Source: Pedobacter sp.
Lineage (GTDB): Bacteria; Bacteroidota; Bacteroidia; Sphingobacteriales; Sphingobacteriaceae
Reading direction: 5' to 3'
NCBI GenBank assembly: GCA_004295885.1
Contig: SEDG01000098.1
Span: 1-21,208, forward strand
Length of the DNA: 21,208 nucleotides
The notes under the pieces are model-generated. The model ran no database searches. It was not told the origin of the DNA and saw only the letters and a program-made list of their open reading frames with translations. Below are positions 1-8,900 of the stretch, piece after piece. How positions within the stretch are numbered: position 1 is the first letter of the stretch; every line of letters begins with the position of its first letter. Made by a program: the position numbers and the translations under genes.

Positions 1-205
1 GGAGAGAAAAAACAACAGCAGATCATTAGCGCCGCGGCAAATAATTTTAGGCAACGCTGTAAATGATGAGAGTAAATTTTGTTCATATAGTTTGTTTTGG
101 GTTTAATGAGTTAAATTAAAATTGAACACGTAAAAGGTTTTAGACGACGCAAAATTAGAATTCAATGTCATCTACAATGTACTATCAATATTAACTTTTG
201 GTTAA

Positions 206-1096
206 TTAAAACTTCAGCGTTGCCGGCATGTATTTGGCAACTAAGTCTTCATAATAAGGTCGTAATTTGTTCCAATCTGGTGGTTCCGGATTTTTAGAAT
301 ACAAATCATAAGGGTTAAACAGCTCTACCCATTTCAGCATTTCACGATCGTGATCATCTAACAAATAATCATATTGCCCTTCCCTATGCCATGCATAAAA
401 TGAGTGGTACCTCAACATGTACAATCCTCCCTCTGGAATACGGCCTTTAAGCATGTGGTAAACATACTCATCATGGCCCCATGACATAGTTACATTGCGT
501 AAGCCACAGCCTTCTTCATACACGCCTAATTTGGTATTGTATTTCGGATTGGTATAATCTGGATTGTTTTTAAAAAATTCTGAGTAAACGATCTTGTCTG
601 AGAAAGCACAGCCTACTGGGAAAGTATCGCCTACCACTGCCCATTGCGGTTCGCCAAATAAACACAACACTTTGCCCATGTCATGCATTAAACCTACCAA
701 TACCATCCAATCCGGGTGACCATCCCTACGTATCGCTTCAGAAGTTTGCAACAAATGCTGAAACTGGTCTAAATCTGTATCAGGATCAGAATCATCTACC
801 AACTGGTTTAAAAACTGAAAGGCATCCCAAATGGGCATTTCCTTTTTATCGAACTTTAAATAGTTGTTTCGTTTCTCTTGTACAAACTCATAGGTTTGGT
901 AAGTGTGGTTAATGCGATAAAACTCACGCACATGATCTTTGGTATTTTCGTCATAGGTACGGTATTCTTCTGTTTTTTTCGCAGTGGCGATGCTATCCGG
1001 ATCAGGATAACGCTGCAATAAATCGTCCTCCCATTCTTCGAGATTGTTTAGCGGATTTACTTCTTTATCGGCTAATTTGTTTTGAGATAATTCCAT
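206..1096 (-). CDS. Myo-inositol oxygenase (MIOX)
   Basis: This 296-residue protein matches inositol oxygenase, the cytoplasmic non-haem di-iron enzyme that cleaves myo-inositol with O2 to D-glucuronate. The HD-type ligand set is visible in order: H114 (FQHLLQTSE), H138-D139 with K142 (LMHDMGKV), H208 (SWGHDEY), H231 (RYHSFYAWH) and D264 (FNPYDLYSK). From memory these correspond in order and spacing to mouse MIOX H98, H123/D124, K127, H194, H220 and D253. Length is normal for the family and no ligand is missing. The start codon is followed by acidic, lysine-rich residues with no signal peptide. It is divergent from the LacI-type gene at 1239, with a LacI-like palindrome between them, so control by that regulator is inferred. 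The downstream glucuronate pathway is not visible. A downstream partner could lie beyond base 1. Confidence 0.95.
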   Translation of the reverse strand: MELSQNKLADKEVNPLNNLEEWEDDLLQRYPDPDSIATAKKTEEYRTYDENTKDHVREFYRINHTYQTYEFVQEKRNNYLKFDKKEMPIWDAFQFLNQLVDDSDPDTDLDQFQHLLQTSEAIRRDGHPDWMVLVGLMHDMGKVLCLFGEPQWAVVGDTFPVGCAFSDKIVYSEFFKNNPDYTNPKYNTKLGVYEEGCGLRNVTMSWGHDEYVYHMLKGRIPEGGLYMLRYHSFYAWHREGQYDYLLDDHDREMLKWVELFNPYDLYSKNPEPPDWNKLRPYYEDLVAKYMPATLKF

Positions 1097-1170
1097 CAGC
1101 TATTATATTTGGTTATATCTAATTTGAAGTTTTTTTCAATTGGTTGTAGCTAAACGTTAGGCATTTATTT

Positions 1171-1186
1171 ACGAAACCGTTTTCGT
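1171..1186. promoter_or_regulatory. Putative LacI-family operator
   Basis: The 16-bp sequence ACGAAACCGTTTTCGT is an inverted repeat with a central CG and one mismatched pair, the classic shape of a LacI/GalR-family operator. It lies in the 142-bp divergent gap between the inositol oxygenase gene and the LacI-type gene, about 75 bp and 52 bp from the two starts. Autoregulation and control of the oxygenase gene are inferred from this position. No matching second copy was noticed elsewhere in the window. Confidence 0.7.
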
Positions 1187-1238
1187 TAAACTTAAAATGT
1201 TCAGGAAATTTTGTAAGTTGTAAGACCAAACATCCTCA

Positions 1239-2330
1239 ATGAAACACATCAACATTAAAGCATTGGCACAAGAGCTGAATCTTTCAGTTTCTACGGTATC
1301 AAAGGCTTTAAATGACAGTTACGAAATAAGCGAAGAAACCAAACAACGGGTGCTGGAAACAGCAGCAAGGCTTAATTATGTACCCAATCCGTATGCCAGC
1401 AGTTTAAGAGGAAGAAAAAGTAAAAACATTGCCGTCGTAATTCCCGAAGTAGCTGATAGCTTTTTCTCTTTGGCCATTAACGGCATCGAATCTGTAGCCA
1501 AAACAAAAGGTTACCATGTGCTCATTTGCCTAACTCATGAGAGCTACGAGAACGAAAAAACCATTTTAAAAGAGTTCCAAGGTGGCAGAGTTGATGGCGT
1601 ACTTCTATCGGTTTCTACAGAAACTACCAATTGCAGCCACATCAGCGATTTAATCACAAACGGTTTACCCATTGTATTTTTTGATCGGGCCTGCGATGAG
1701 ATAGAAACCGCCAAGATTACAACTGATGATTTTGAAAGCGCCTATAAAGCCACCGAACACCTCATCCAACAAAAGGCAGAACGCATTGCTTTTTTAAGTA
1801 TCTCAAAAAGTCTTTCCATTAGCAATAAAAGATTAGAAGGTTACCTCAAAGCATTGGAAGATAACCGCATACCGGTCGACCCAAATTACATCGTCGACTG
1901 CACCAATGACCCTGAACAAAATTACTTGTTGATTAAGAAATTACTGCAACAAAAAAACAAGCCCAACGGCATTGTAGCTTCTGTAGAAAAACTAACCACG
2001 CCTATTTATACTGCCTGCAAAGACTTACAAATAAAAGTACCCGAAGATTTAAAGATCGTTTCTTTCTCTAACCTAGAAATCGCAGCCATCCTTAATCCAT
2101 CACTGACTACCATTACTCAACCCGCATTCGAAATGGGTAAAATGGCCGCAACTTTACTCTTTAAGGCATTAGAGCATACAAATCCAACCACATCGGATTA
2201 TTCTTTTGAATTAACTGAATCTTCCAATTTTTATTCCATTTTTTTAGTCTCTTCTCCATACCAATTGCTTCTTCAATTGTGGAATACATTTCATAAAAAA
2301 CCAGTTTATTACAATTATACTTTGCAGTAA
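1239..2330 (+). CDS. LacI-family transcriptional regulator with replaced C-terminus
   Basis: The N-terminus is a LacI/GalR helix-turn-helix and hinge (residues about 3-60, with LAQELNLSVSTVSKALND and later YVPNPYASSLR). A periplasmic-binding-protein-like ligand domain follows (KNIAVVIPEVADSFFSLAING onward, including GRVDGVLLSVS, IVFFDRA and LTTITQPAFEMGK). The family match runs to about residue 311 (ATLLFKALE). After that, where the family normally has about 25-30 more residues ending near I-x-R-x-S, the last ~50 residues do not resemble LacI. They are simply the antisense strand of the GIY-YIG gene at 2161-2454. The gene is therefore probably truncated and read through, with uncertain ligand binding or dimerisation. 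The DNA-binding part is intact and it could still bind the palindrome at 1171. An inositol-related effector is an inference from the neighbouring oxygenase. Confidence 0.88.
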   Translation: MKHINIKALAQELNLSVSTVSKALNDSYEISEETKQRVLETAARLNYVPNPYASSLRGRKSKNIAVVIPEVADSFFSLAINGIESVAKTKGYHVLICLTHESYENEKTILKEFQGGRVDGVLLSVSTETTNCSHISDLITNGLPIVFFDRACDEIETAKITTDDFESAYKATEHLIQQKAERIAFLSISKSLSISNKRLEGYLKALEDNRIPVDPNYIVDCTNDPEQNYLLIKKLLQQKNKPNGIVASVEKLTTPIYTACKDLQIKVPEDLKIVSFSNLEIAAILNPSLTTITQPAFEMGKMAATLLFKALEHTNPTTSDYSFELTESSNFYSIFLVSSPYQLLLQLWNTFHKKPVYYNYTLQ

Positions 2331-2454
2331 ATGACTTAGGATAAAGTTTGTTCTTATGTTCCGTAATTCTCGAGAACAAGTCGGAGGTAACTCCAATGTA
2401 AAGAACATTGTTATATGCATTAGTCATAATATAAACGCAACCACCTCTTTCCAT
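2161..2454 (-). CDS. Small GIY-YIG nuclease domain protein
   Basis: This 97-residue protein is a single GIY-YIG domain of the UvrC/Slx1-like superfamily, in the small stand-alone subfamily common in Bacteroidota. Visible motifs are GGCVYIMTN (the GIY strand), VLYIGVTSDLFSRITEHK (the YIG strand plus the arginine helix), and the catalytic-glutamate helix in TIEEAIGMEKRLKKW. The family tail NPMWLDLY is present, but the last four codons (ALMP) are antisense to lacI codons. The gene thus ends inside the 3' part of the regulator gene. Its start is 38 bp from the first R1 repeat unit at 2493. A role in DNA cleavage is known for the fold. The substrate of these small proteins is not established, and a link to the neighbouring repeats is inference. 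Confidence 0.85.
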   Translation of the reverse strand: MERGGCVYIMTNAYNNVLYIGVTSDLFSRITEHKNKLYPKSFTAKYNCNKLVFYEMYSTIEEAIGMEKRLKKWNKNWKIQLIQKNNPMWLDLYALMP

Positions 2455-2492
2455 CTACCTAATATAGGTTAAACTTTAAACTTTAAAAGAGT

Positions 2493-2886
2493 CGTCATGC
2501 TCAGCTTGACTGGGCATCATAATGCGATTGCACAGCTTTTTATTAATCCCGCCCCTTCCCATCGCTTTAGGATTCCCACCTGCGTGGGAATGACGCCGCA
2601 GAGAAAAATCGTCATGCTCAGCTTGACTGGGCATCGTAATGCGATTGCACAGCCTTTTATTAATCCCGCCCCTTCCTATCGCTTTAGGATTAGCTGCGCT
2701 GAGCCCTTCGGGGTTCCCACCTGTCCCGAAGAAGTCGGGATAAACTGTGGGAATGACGCCGTAGAGAAAAATCGTCATGCTCAGCTCGACTGGGCATCTT
2801 AAAGCATTTTCACTCACACTATAAATCCTCTCACCTTGCCTTGCCTTCGCTTTAAGATTTGCTTCGCTGAGTCCTTCGTGGTTCCC
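2493..2886 (-). repeat. R1 palindromic repeat cluster (two full units, one degenerate)
   Basis: Three consecutive R1 units lie in one orientation, opposite to the copies at 13474-19444. Unit 1 is 2493-2595, unit 2 is 2610-2758, and unit 3 starts at 2773 and fades out near 2886. Each starts CGTCATGCTCAGCT; units 1 and 2 end GTGGGAATGACG, so the termini form a short inverted repeat (CGTCAT/ATGACG). The 14-bp spacers between units (2596-2609 and 2759-2772) differ at one base. Unit 2 carries an extra internal hairpin module around GAGCCCTTCGGGGTTC and TCCCGAAGAAGTCGGGA. Open frames across the cluster on both strands are by-products of the repeat. This accounts for the gene-free stretch between the GIY-YIG gene and the peptidase gene. 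Confidence 0.85.
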
Positions 2887-2896
2887 TCAAAGCTTA

Positions 2897-5122
2897 TTAT
2901 GGATTAATAACTTTAATTGCTCGTTCAAGCACTTCATCTTTTCCATTTTTAATCCCATTTATAGTTGGTTTCACCATAATGTCTGGAACTATACCAACTC
3001 GTTGTGTTTCCTTTCCATCAGGATAATACACGCCGATCCCTGAAATCATAGATCTCAATCCGCCAGGTAATAAGATGGTCGAAACGTTACCATCTGCACC
3101 TGCCGTAGTACTTCCAACAATAGTCGAATTTTTTATCGAATGAAAAGCCATTGCCGTATATTCCGCTTGACTTTGCGAATTCTCGTTTACCAACACCACT
3201 AGTTTCCCCTTGTATTTATTTCTATCGCTCGAAATTTTTGGTCCGCCGGTAAAGGTAAATTCTCCTGGATTGTTTGGATTTCCCATGGTAAATTTCACAA
3301 ATGGAGTAGGTTCAGTAACAAAATAAGAACCAAGAGAAAACGGAACAAATGTGCTGGGATAATTACGGATGTCGATAATGATACCTTTTGTAGCTTCAAA
3401 TGCCTTCTTTATCTCTGCAATATCGGCTTGTTTGATATTAGCAAGGGTAATATATCCAATGTTACCAGGCAGCAACTTATAACATTTTTGAGTACTATCA
3501 ACTTTGTACCAATGATACATCTTTAAAGCGTTGCGCTCGTAAGTTGGCACATTAACTTGTTGTTTCTGTCCGTTAGATAAGTAATTTAAAGAAATTGAAT
3601 TGTTTGGGCTGCGTAAAAGGTCTATAGACATATCTCTCAGCCTAGCTGCATCATTAGAAGCTGGATAATAGGGCCTCATGCTATCAACGAGCGAATTGAT
3701 GGTTTTTCCATTTATATGGGTAATCACATCACCTATTTTCACTTTAGCCATCCCAGAATACTCCGGATTAAAGTAATCAACCACCACCAATTGGTTTTCC
3801 ATAAATTCTGCCTTGAAGGCCGCAAATTTGGTTCCCCTCAGCTCGTTGGTTTTTTCCCTTCCACCCCACAAGTTCGCGTGGGTGTCATTTACCTCTCCTA
3901 TCACCTGTGCAGCGGCAAGTTCATAGCCAAGTTTATCTTTAGCATTTAAAAACATCGGAACATACTCATTCAGCACAGTAGCCCACTTTTTATCGGTAAC
4001 ATGCCTATAGGGGAAAAAGTAATTAATCATGTTCCAGTAGCGATAAAGTGATAACAACCTGAAACCACCATCTGGATAGGCCATTTGCATATAAGGTTGT
4101 TCATTGGTAAAATTCGGATTACCTACATCTGAATGCAGTGCGATGTAATAGCTCTTACCTTGGTTTCTGTTATTGTAAACATAATCAAGTTGGCTTTTTA
4201 AATCAGTAGAAAGACCAGCATCATCTACCCAAAACAAATCAGGTTTTAACACTGCATCTTTTGCAGTAGGTTTACAGCTTTGGCAGGGCGATAACATACC
4301 ATACTTTTTGATCCAGTTAGTCAATTGCTGATCTCGTTGTTGTTTATCAGTTACTTTTAAATAATCTGGCAGAAACCTGAAAAGTTCATAGTCCCAGTTG
4401 TATTTGCCTTTTGCAATTTCTGGGTGATGATATTTCATAAATCCCCAAACTTTCCCTAAAAGCTCCAAGTTTTGGATTAAATCTGGGTTTAATGTAGGAA
4501 AGGTAATTTTAGAACCACCATCAAAAGCTTTATCTGTTTTGGCACCTATTGTTTCTTGTTGCGCAATCTTTATCTTCGGATCGCCCAACTCCTTACCATC
4601 TATGGCTATTTTGAGATCGTCTAGCCACATTTTTCCTTTACCAGCTAACAGACCTCCAAAAACGATTTTTTCGGTTTCCGAAGGGTTAAGCGGCAAGGTT
4701 ATTTCAAAAGGAGCCCAATCGGTTGTCCCCACAACACCTCTTTTAGACATGTTATCAAACCCCACCATTGGATCTATCCGCATCCATAAACCAGCATAAC
4801 CATCTGTTACATTTTCTGTTTTGATGAAACCCGAAAGACGAATGGATTTGCCTTCGTAGTTTGCTGGCAAAGTTATAGACAGCGCCCTGAAGTCCTTTTT
4901 ATCGCCTGTGTTTTCTATAACAGCAGAAAATTTGCCACTTCTCTTCTGCACCGAGTCTACATAAACTTTATATGATAGATCCCCAAAAGACGTCCATTGT
5001 GAGGGAAAGCCGTTTCGGTGTTGCTCAAAATCGAGATTTAATGTTTGTTTCACCGTGGTTTGTGAACAGGCACTTTGCACAAATGAAAATGCAAGAAGTA
5101 CAGCAAGAGTTAATTTGTTCAT
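2897..5122 (-). CDS. S41-family (C-terminal processing type) peptidase, lipoprotein
   Basis: This 741-residue exported protein begins MNKLTLAVLLAFSFVQSACS, a signal peptide with a lipobox (cleavage before Cys), so it should be lipid-anchored. Residues about 28-175 form a beta-rich module resembling carbohydrate-binding-like domains placed before S41 peptidases (LSGFIKTENV, MWLDDLKIAIDG). Residues about 430-510 include a PDZ-like segment (VKIGDVITHINGKTI). The C-terminal third is the S41 core: KGIIIDIRNYPS, then LVVLVNENSQSQAEYTA with the likely nucleophilic serine near residue 651, then GSTTAGADGNVSTILLPGG and GIVPDIMVKPT. It should cleave peptides in the periplasm or at the outer membrane; the substrate is unknown. 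Translation ends 10 bp from the degenerate end of the R1 cluster. No clear TAnnTTTG promoter was seen upstream. The gene appears intact. Confidence 0.92.
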   Translation of the reverse strand: MNKLTLAVLLAFSFVQSACSQTTVKQTLNLDFEQHRNGFPSQWTSFGDLSYKVYVDSVQKRSGKFSAVIENTGDKKDFRALSITLPANYEGKSIRLSGFIKTENVTDGYAGLWMRIDPMVGFDNMSKRGVVGTTDWAPFEITLPLNPSETEKIVFGGLLAGKGKMWLDDLKIAIDGKELGDPKIKIAQQETIGAKTDKAFDGGSKITFPTLNPDLIQNLELLGKVWGFMKYHHPEIAKGKYNWDYELFRFLPDYLKVTDKQQRDQQLTNWIKKYGMLSPCQSCKPTAKDAVLKPDLFWVDDAGLSTDLKSQLDYVYNNRNQGKSYYIALHSDVGNPNFTNEQPYMQMAYPDGGFRLLSLYRYWNMINYFFPYRHVTDKKWATVLNEYVPMFLNAKDKLGYELAAAQVIGEVNDTHANLWGGREKTNELRGTKFAAFKAEFMENQLVVVDYFNPEYSGMAKVKIGDVITHINGKTINSLVDSMRPYYPASNDAARLRDMSIDLLRSPNNSISLNYLSNGQKQQVNVPTYERNALKMYHWYKVDSTQKCYKLLPGNIGYITLANIKQADIAEIKKAFEATKGIIIDIRNYPSTFVPFSLGSYFVTEPTPFVKFTMGNPNNPGEFTFTGGPKISSDRNKYKGKLVVLVNENSQSQAEYTAMAFHSIKNSTIVGSTTAGADGNVSTILLPGGLRSMISGIGVYYPDGKETQRVGIVPDIMVKPTINGIKNGKDEVLERAIKVINP

Positions 5123-5415
5123 TTTAGGTCTTTTAAGGTATTAGCGCAGGATTTGACGACTATGTTATTAGTTCGGAAATTATAAAAAATAAATGGAAAT
5201 TCGTGAGGGTTTGGGTAAAAAAAATAGTTGTTTTGGAGATGCTAGTAACACTTCATTTTAAAGCATTATAGAATAGAATTTCAGTTTTTGAAGGAAGAAG
5301 TTATAGGAAACAAAGTATCTGGGCACTGCGGGATTCGAGTGGTTAAGTCTCCTATTTATTGTTTTTAGCTTCCTACTTTCTTGCGAGCAGTTGCAAATGC
5401 CTAACACACCACGTA
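5123..5415. other. Gene-free stretch upstream of the peptidase gene
   Basis: This AT-rich stretch must hold the promoter of the minus-strand peptidase gene, but no convincing Bacteroidota -7/-33 pair could be placed. No open frame with family resemblance was found. It ends at the R1 copy that begins at 5416. The 16-18 bp just outside that copy (around TACACCACGTACGT-like sequence, 5400-5415) reappear as the outside flank of the R1 unit ending at 13819. Confidence 0.5.
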
Positions 5416-5563
5416 CGTTATGCTCAGCTCGTCCCGATAGCTATCGAGAGGGCATCGTAATGCGATTGCACAGCCACGGACAACCCTCGCTCCGACTAGC
5501 TGCGCTGAGCCCTTCGGGGTTCCCAACTGTCCCGAAGAAGTTGAGACAAGCCGCGGAAAAACG
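5416..5563 (-). repeat. R1 palindromic repeat, single copy with insert-type stem
   Basis: This unit starts CGTTATGCTCAGCTCG and contains the near-perfect inverted repeat TCCCGATAGCTATCGAGA (5432-5449). It also has the conserved block GCATCGTAATGCGATTGCAC and the same internal module as unit 2 of the 2493 cluster (AGCTGCGCTGAGCCCTTCGG, then CCCGAAGAAG). The far end is degenerate (GCGGAAAAACG). A further decayed R1 end (CATCATGCTTAGCTTG) lies at about 5580-5608. Confidence 0.75.
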
Positions 5564-5660
5564 TAACTAAATTAGAGCCATCATGCTTAGCTTGCGCCAG
5601 CCCATCTGAAATTGGTTCATTAACCTGTATAGCTATATACGGATAAGACAGACGTTTTTT

Positions 5661-5781
5661 ATGTGTCATTTATGTGTGGTTAATGTGTCAAGTATGTGTC
5701 GTTTATGTGTCGTTTATGTGTGATCCTTGTGTGGTTCTGGTTCTTAGCTGGCTCTTAGGATGTGTGGAGGATGTGTGAGAG
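5661..5781. repeat. 11-bp tandem repeat array, eleven units
   Basis: Units begin exactly every 11 bp at 5661, 5672, 5683, 5694, 5705, 5716, 5727, 5738, 5749, 5760 and 5771. The core unit is ATGTGTCGTTT. Units 1-6, 10 and 11 keep ATGTGT and unit 7 has TTGTGT. Units 8 and 9 are a diverged pair (TGGTTCTTAGC, TGGCTCTTAGG). Units 4 and 5 are identical. The array is intergenic, ends about 180 bp before the T9SS protein gene, and does not encode anything recognisable. The last unit overlaps a hairpin (5777-5808). Confidence 0.85.
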
Positions 5782-5808
5782 ACTGACGGAGCGCAGCGAC
5801 AGCCTCTC
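5777..5808. repeat. Imperfect hairpin after the 11-bp array
   Basis: GAGAGACTG (5777-5785) pairs with CAGCCTCTC (5800-5808) with one mismatch (a possible wobble-type pair) around a 14-nt loop. No T tract follows, so an intrinsic terminator is unlikely. The remaining DNA up to 5961 shows a second short CTTC/GAAG inverted repeat and then AT-rich sequence expected to hold the promoter of the next gene. Only a weak TAnnTTTG-like match (ending 5944) was found there. Confidence 0.4.
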
Positions 5809-5961
5809 CCAGCTTCCTCGGGAGCCGAAGGGAAACGTTGGTCAGATAGTCGAGCTAGCGCCCTAAGACTTTGCGACTCAGTAAAATTTCATCCTTGATA
5901 AGTTTTCTTCTTACCACAATTTTTTAAACTAATTTATTAATTTGCCTTAAATTCCGATTTG

Positions 5962-8900
5962 ATGCGCTTTCCTCATTTTGTTGTGATCTTACTACTGTTT
6001 AGTCTCTCCATCAGTTATGCAAAAGGCGAAACTTTTGTGGTCACCAGTAATGCCGATGCGGGAAATAACACCCTAAGGGACGCACTTACAAAAGCAGCCG
6101 CAAATGGCAATGCGGAAACAGATCAGATCTTATTTAACCTACCTACTGCACAGTTATCGGATAGAACGATCACGTTATTAAGTGTACTGCCCGAAATAAC
6201 TTCCAACCTTGTAATAGATGGTTCTTCGCAACCAGGCCCAAATTTAGGTGTAAGTGGTGCTAAAGTGGTAATTGAGGCAGATAGGAATACAAAATTCTCT
6301 TTTTTTACTATTAATAAGCTTGATATAGTTGTAGGAATTTATGGCCTTAAATTATATAAGGCGCCATTAGCTTTACCCTTTCAATTTGAACTCGCTTATG
6401 GAATTTCAATCAATACAAAAAGTAAGGTTACGGTGGGTGCTCCCGGAAAAGGAAACGTAATCTGTGGTTTTTGGGCAGGCATTTTCGGCAATATTGGCGA
6501 TAGCAAAATTCAAAGTAATTTTATAGGAGTATTGGAGGATGGAAATACAGCTGCTTCAACATTGAAAGGAATTATAGGCAGACCGAGCTATGATTATCTT
6601 GAAAATGCATTGATCGGAGGTGAACAGAGAAACGAGGGCAATTTAATTGCTGGTTGCGAAACCGGAATAAGCTTTGACACTCCATCGATTAGCGGAACTT
6701 CAGAAACAATCACCATCATTAATAATTCTATAGGCACCAATTTCACCGAAACCGCTATCATTCCTCCACCAAGTGTAGGTTTCCAACATATCTACAGTCG
6801 CCAAAGCGTGGTACTGATCGTTAAGAAAAATGTTTTCGCACCTAATATGGTGGGGCTTCAATTGCATAATGGCACCAAAGCCACGCTGCTTGGAAATTTT
6901 TTCGGCACAAATAGAAGCCAAAGCCCGGTATTTAATAAAATGAATTCAACTGCCATCTCTGGCAACAGCTTTGTGGAACTAATTGTTGGTGGTGAACAAA
7001 CAGGTGATGATAACATTTTCACTAATTACCAAAATCCAATAAGCGTACTTAACGCATCAAAAGCTTTAGTGACCAAAAACAACTTTTACTGTAACACATC
7101 TGCCGTGCTCACTATTGGTAGCAATTTTATAGATGATTTTAAAATTTTAGGGCATTATGGCAACAGGGCTTTTGGCAATGCACAAGCAAATGCCTTAATT
7201 CAGCTTTATGACATAGAAAATTCATGCGGCCCTTGCAACCCCAAAGAACGCTTCGCCAGTGTTTTTGCAGATGCAAATGGAAAATGGGAATATAATGGGC
7301 TCATTAAGGGCGCTATCATGGGAACCGCAACTTTAAATGGAAATTCAGTAGGGTTTGAACCGATATCGCTTCAAGATTATGAAATAAAAATCACTCAAGT
7401 TGATTGTAATCAGAATGGAGGAGTTGAGGTAATCGAAAAGCGTGAAGGCAGTTATACCTACCAAATAAAAGATAACAATGGTAATGTGGTAAGCACTAAC
7501 CAAAACGAAAAAAACTTACAGCCTGGCTCCTACACTTTGGAATTGACCATGTTGGGCGGATGTACCAATAGAAAAAGAATCGACATCTTTAATTTAAAGC
7601 CTGTTACCTTCCCTACTACGGTTAACCTAGCGTGTAATACAGCCGAAGGTAATTTTAACGGAAATGCATCAGTGCCGAGAGGTGGTGCCATTTTTTTCTG
7701 GGAGGATGAAAATGGGGTGTCTATGCCCAGTACCCAACCGATGAAACTTCGTGCTGGAAAGTATTATTTTTATGTAAAAGATGCTGCAGGTTGTATTTCC
7801 AACAAATCATTATTTACCGTGTTAGCATCGCCCCTGCCTGCAACCATTGATGATAGCAACCTTGTTTATGAAGATGCAGATTGTGGAACAGCAACTGGTT
7901 CCATCAAAGGAATGAACGTAACCATTCACAGCGGTACCGCAACTTATGCATGGCAAACCCAAATTGGCCAAAATTTCTCATCGGGCTTAGAACTGGTCAA
8001 CGCTCCTGCTGGTCAGTATCGCCTTGCCATTTTTACCAATAGCAGTTGCGGAGTGATTTATTCGCCATATTATACCATAAAAGAACAAAACAGCATCGTT
8101 ATCAATGAGGTTAATGCAAGGGCTGTAAATGCAAAGTGTGGCATTAACAAGGGGCACATTACTGGAATGGTGGTTACTGGTACCAATTTGATTTATGATT
8201 GGAAAGATGAGAGCGGCAATTCTGTGGGTAATACGTTAGAACTGAATGACGTACCTATTGGAAAATATTATTTACTTGTTAAAAACAGCAACTGTTCAAA
8301 GAGAAGTAGCACATTTACGGTAGACTTAGACCCTATCCAACAATTTCCAGCCTATAGTGTTTCCGTTACTAAAACATCTTGCGGTTTAGATAATGGGAGT
8401 TTAGCTATAGATTATGGCAGTTTCAATCCTCCAAAAGCAGTACGATGGGTAAAAAACAACATTACGGTTGGCACCGCTGCAAACCTAACCAATCAACCTG
8501 CCGGAAAATACAGTCTCATGTTAACCAATGATGCAGGATGTGAAAGATTTTTTGAATCTTATACAATTGAAGTCATTAAACCATTAACTGTAGATGTTAG
8601 CAAGGTGTCAAGTAATCCTGATCACTGTGGTACTGGAAACGGTAACATCACAGGTGTAATTGCAACTGCCGAAAGTGCCGTTAGCTTTGCCTGGAAAGAT
8701 AAAAATAACCAAACCGTAGCCACAACAAAAGATTTAGCAAATGCCAAAGCTGGTAATTATACCTTAACCGTAAACGATGGCCTTAATACCTCATGTAGTA
8801 CCCAGACATTTACGTTTACAGTAGTTTTAGGAACATCAGTATTAATTACACCTATCATGGCCGACGTAAAAATATGTGCTGCCGGAAATGCCAAGCTAGT

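Noticed and set aside
2476..2817. Open frames on both strands across the R1 cluster, with peptides rich in HSHAGGNPK-like and CGMT-like segments
   Set aside because: They are translations of the repeat itself, repeat with it, and have no family resemblance, so they are not annotated as genes.
2493..2886. Tandem repeats with similar spacers as a CRISPR array
   Set aside because: Units are over 100 bp, spacers are 14 bp and nearly identical, and there are no cas genes.
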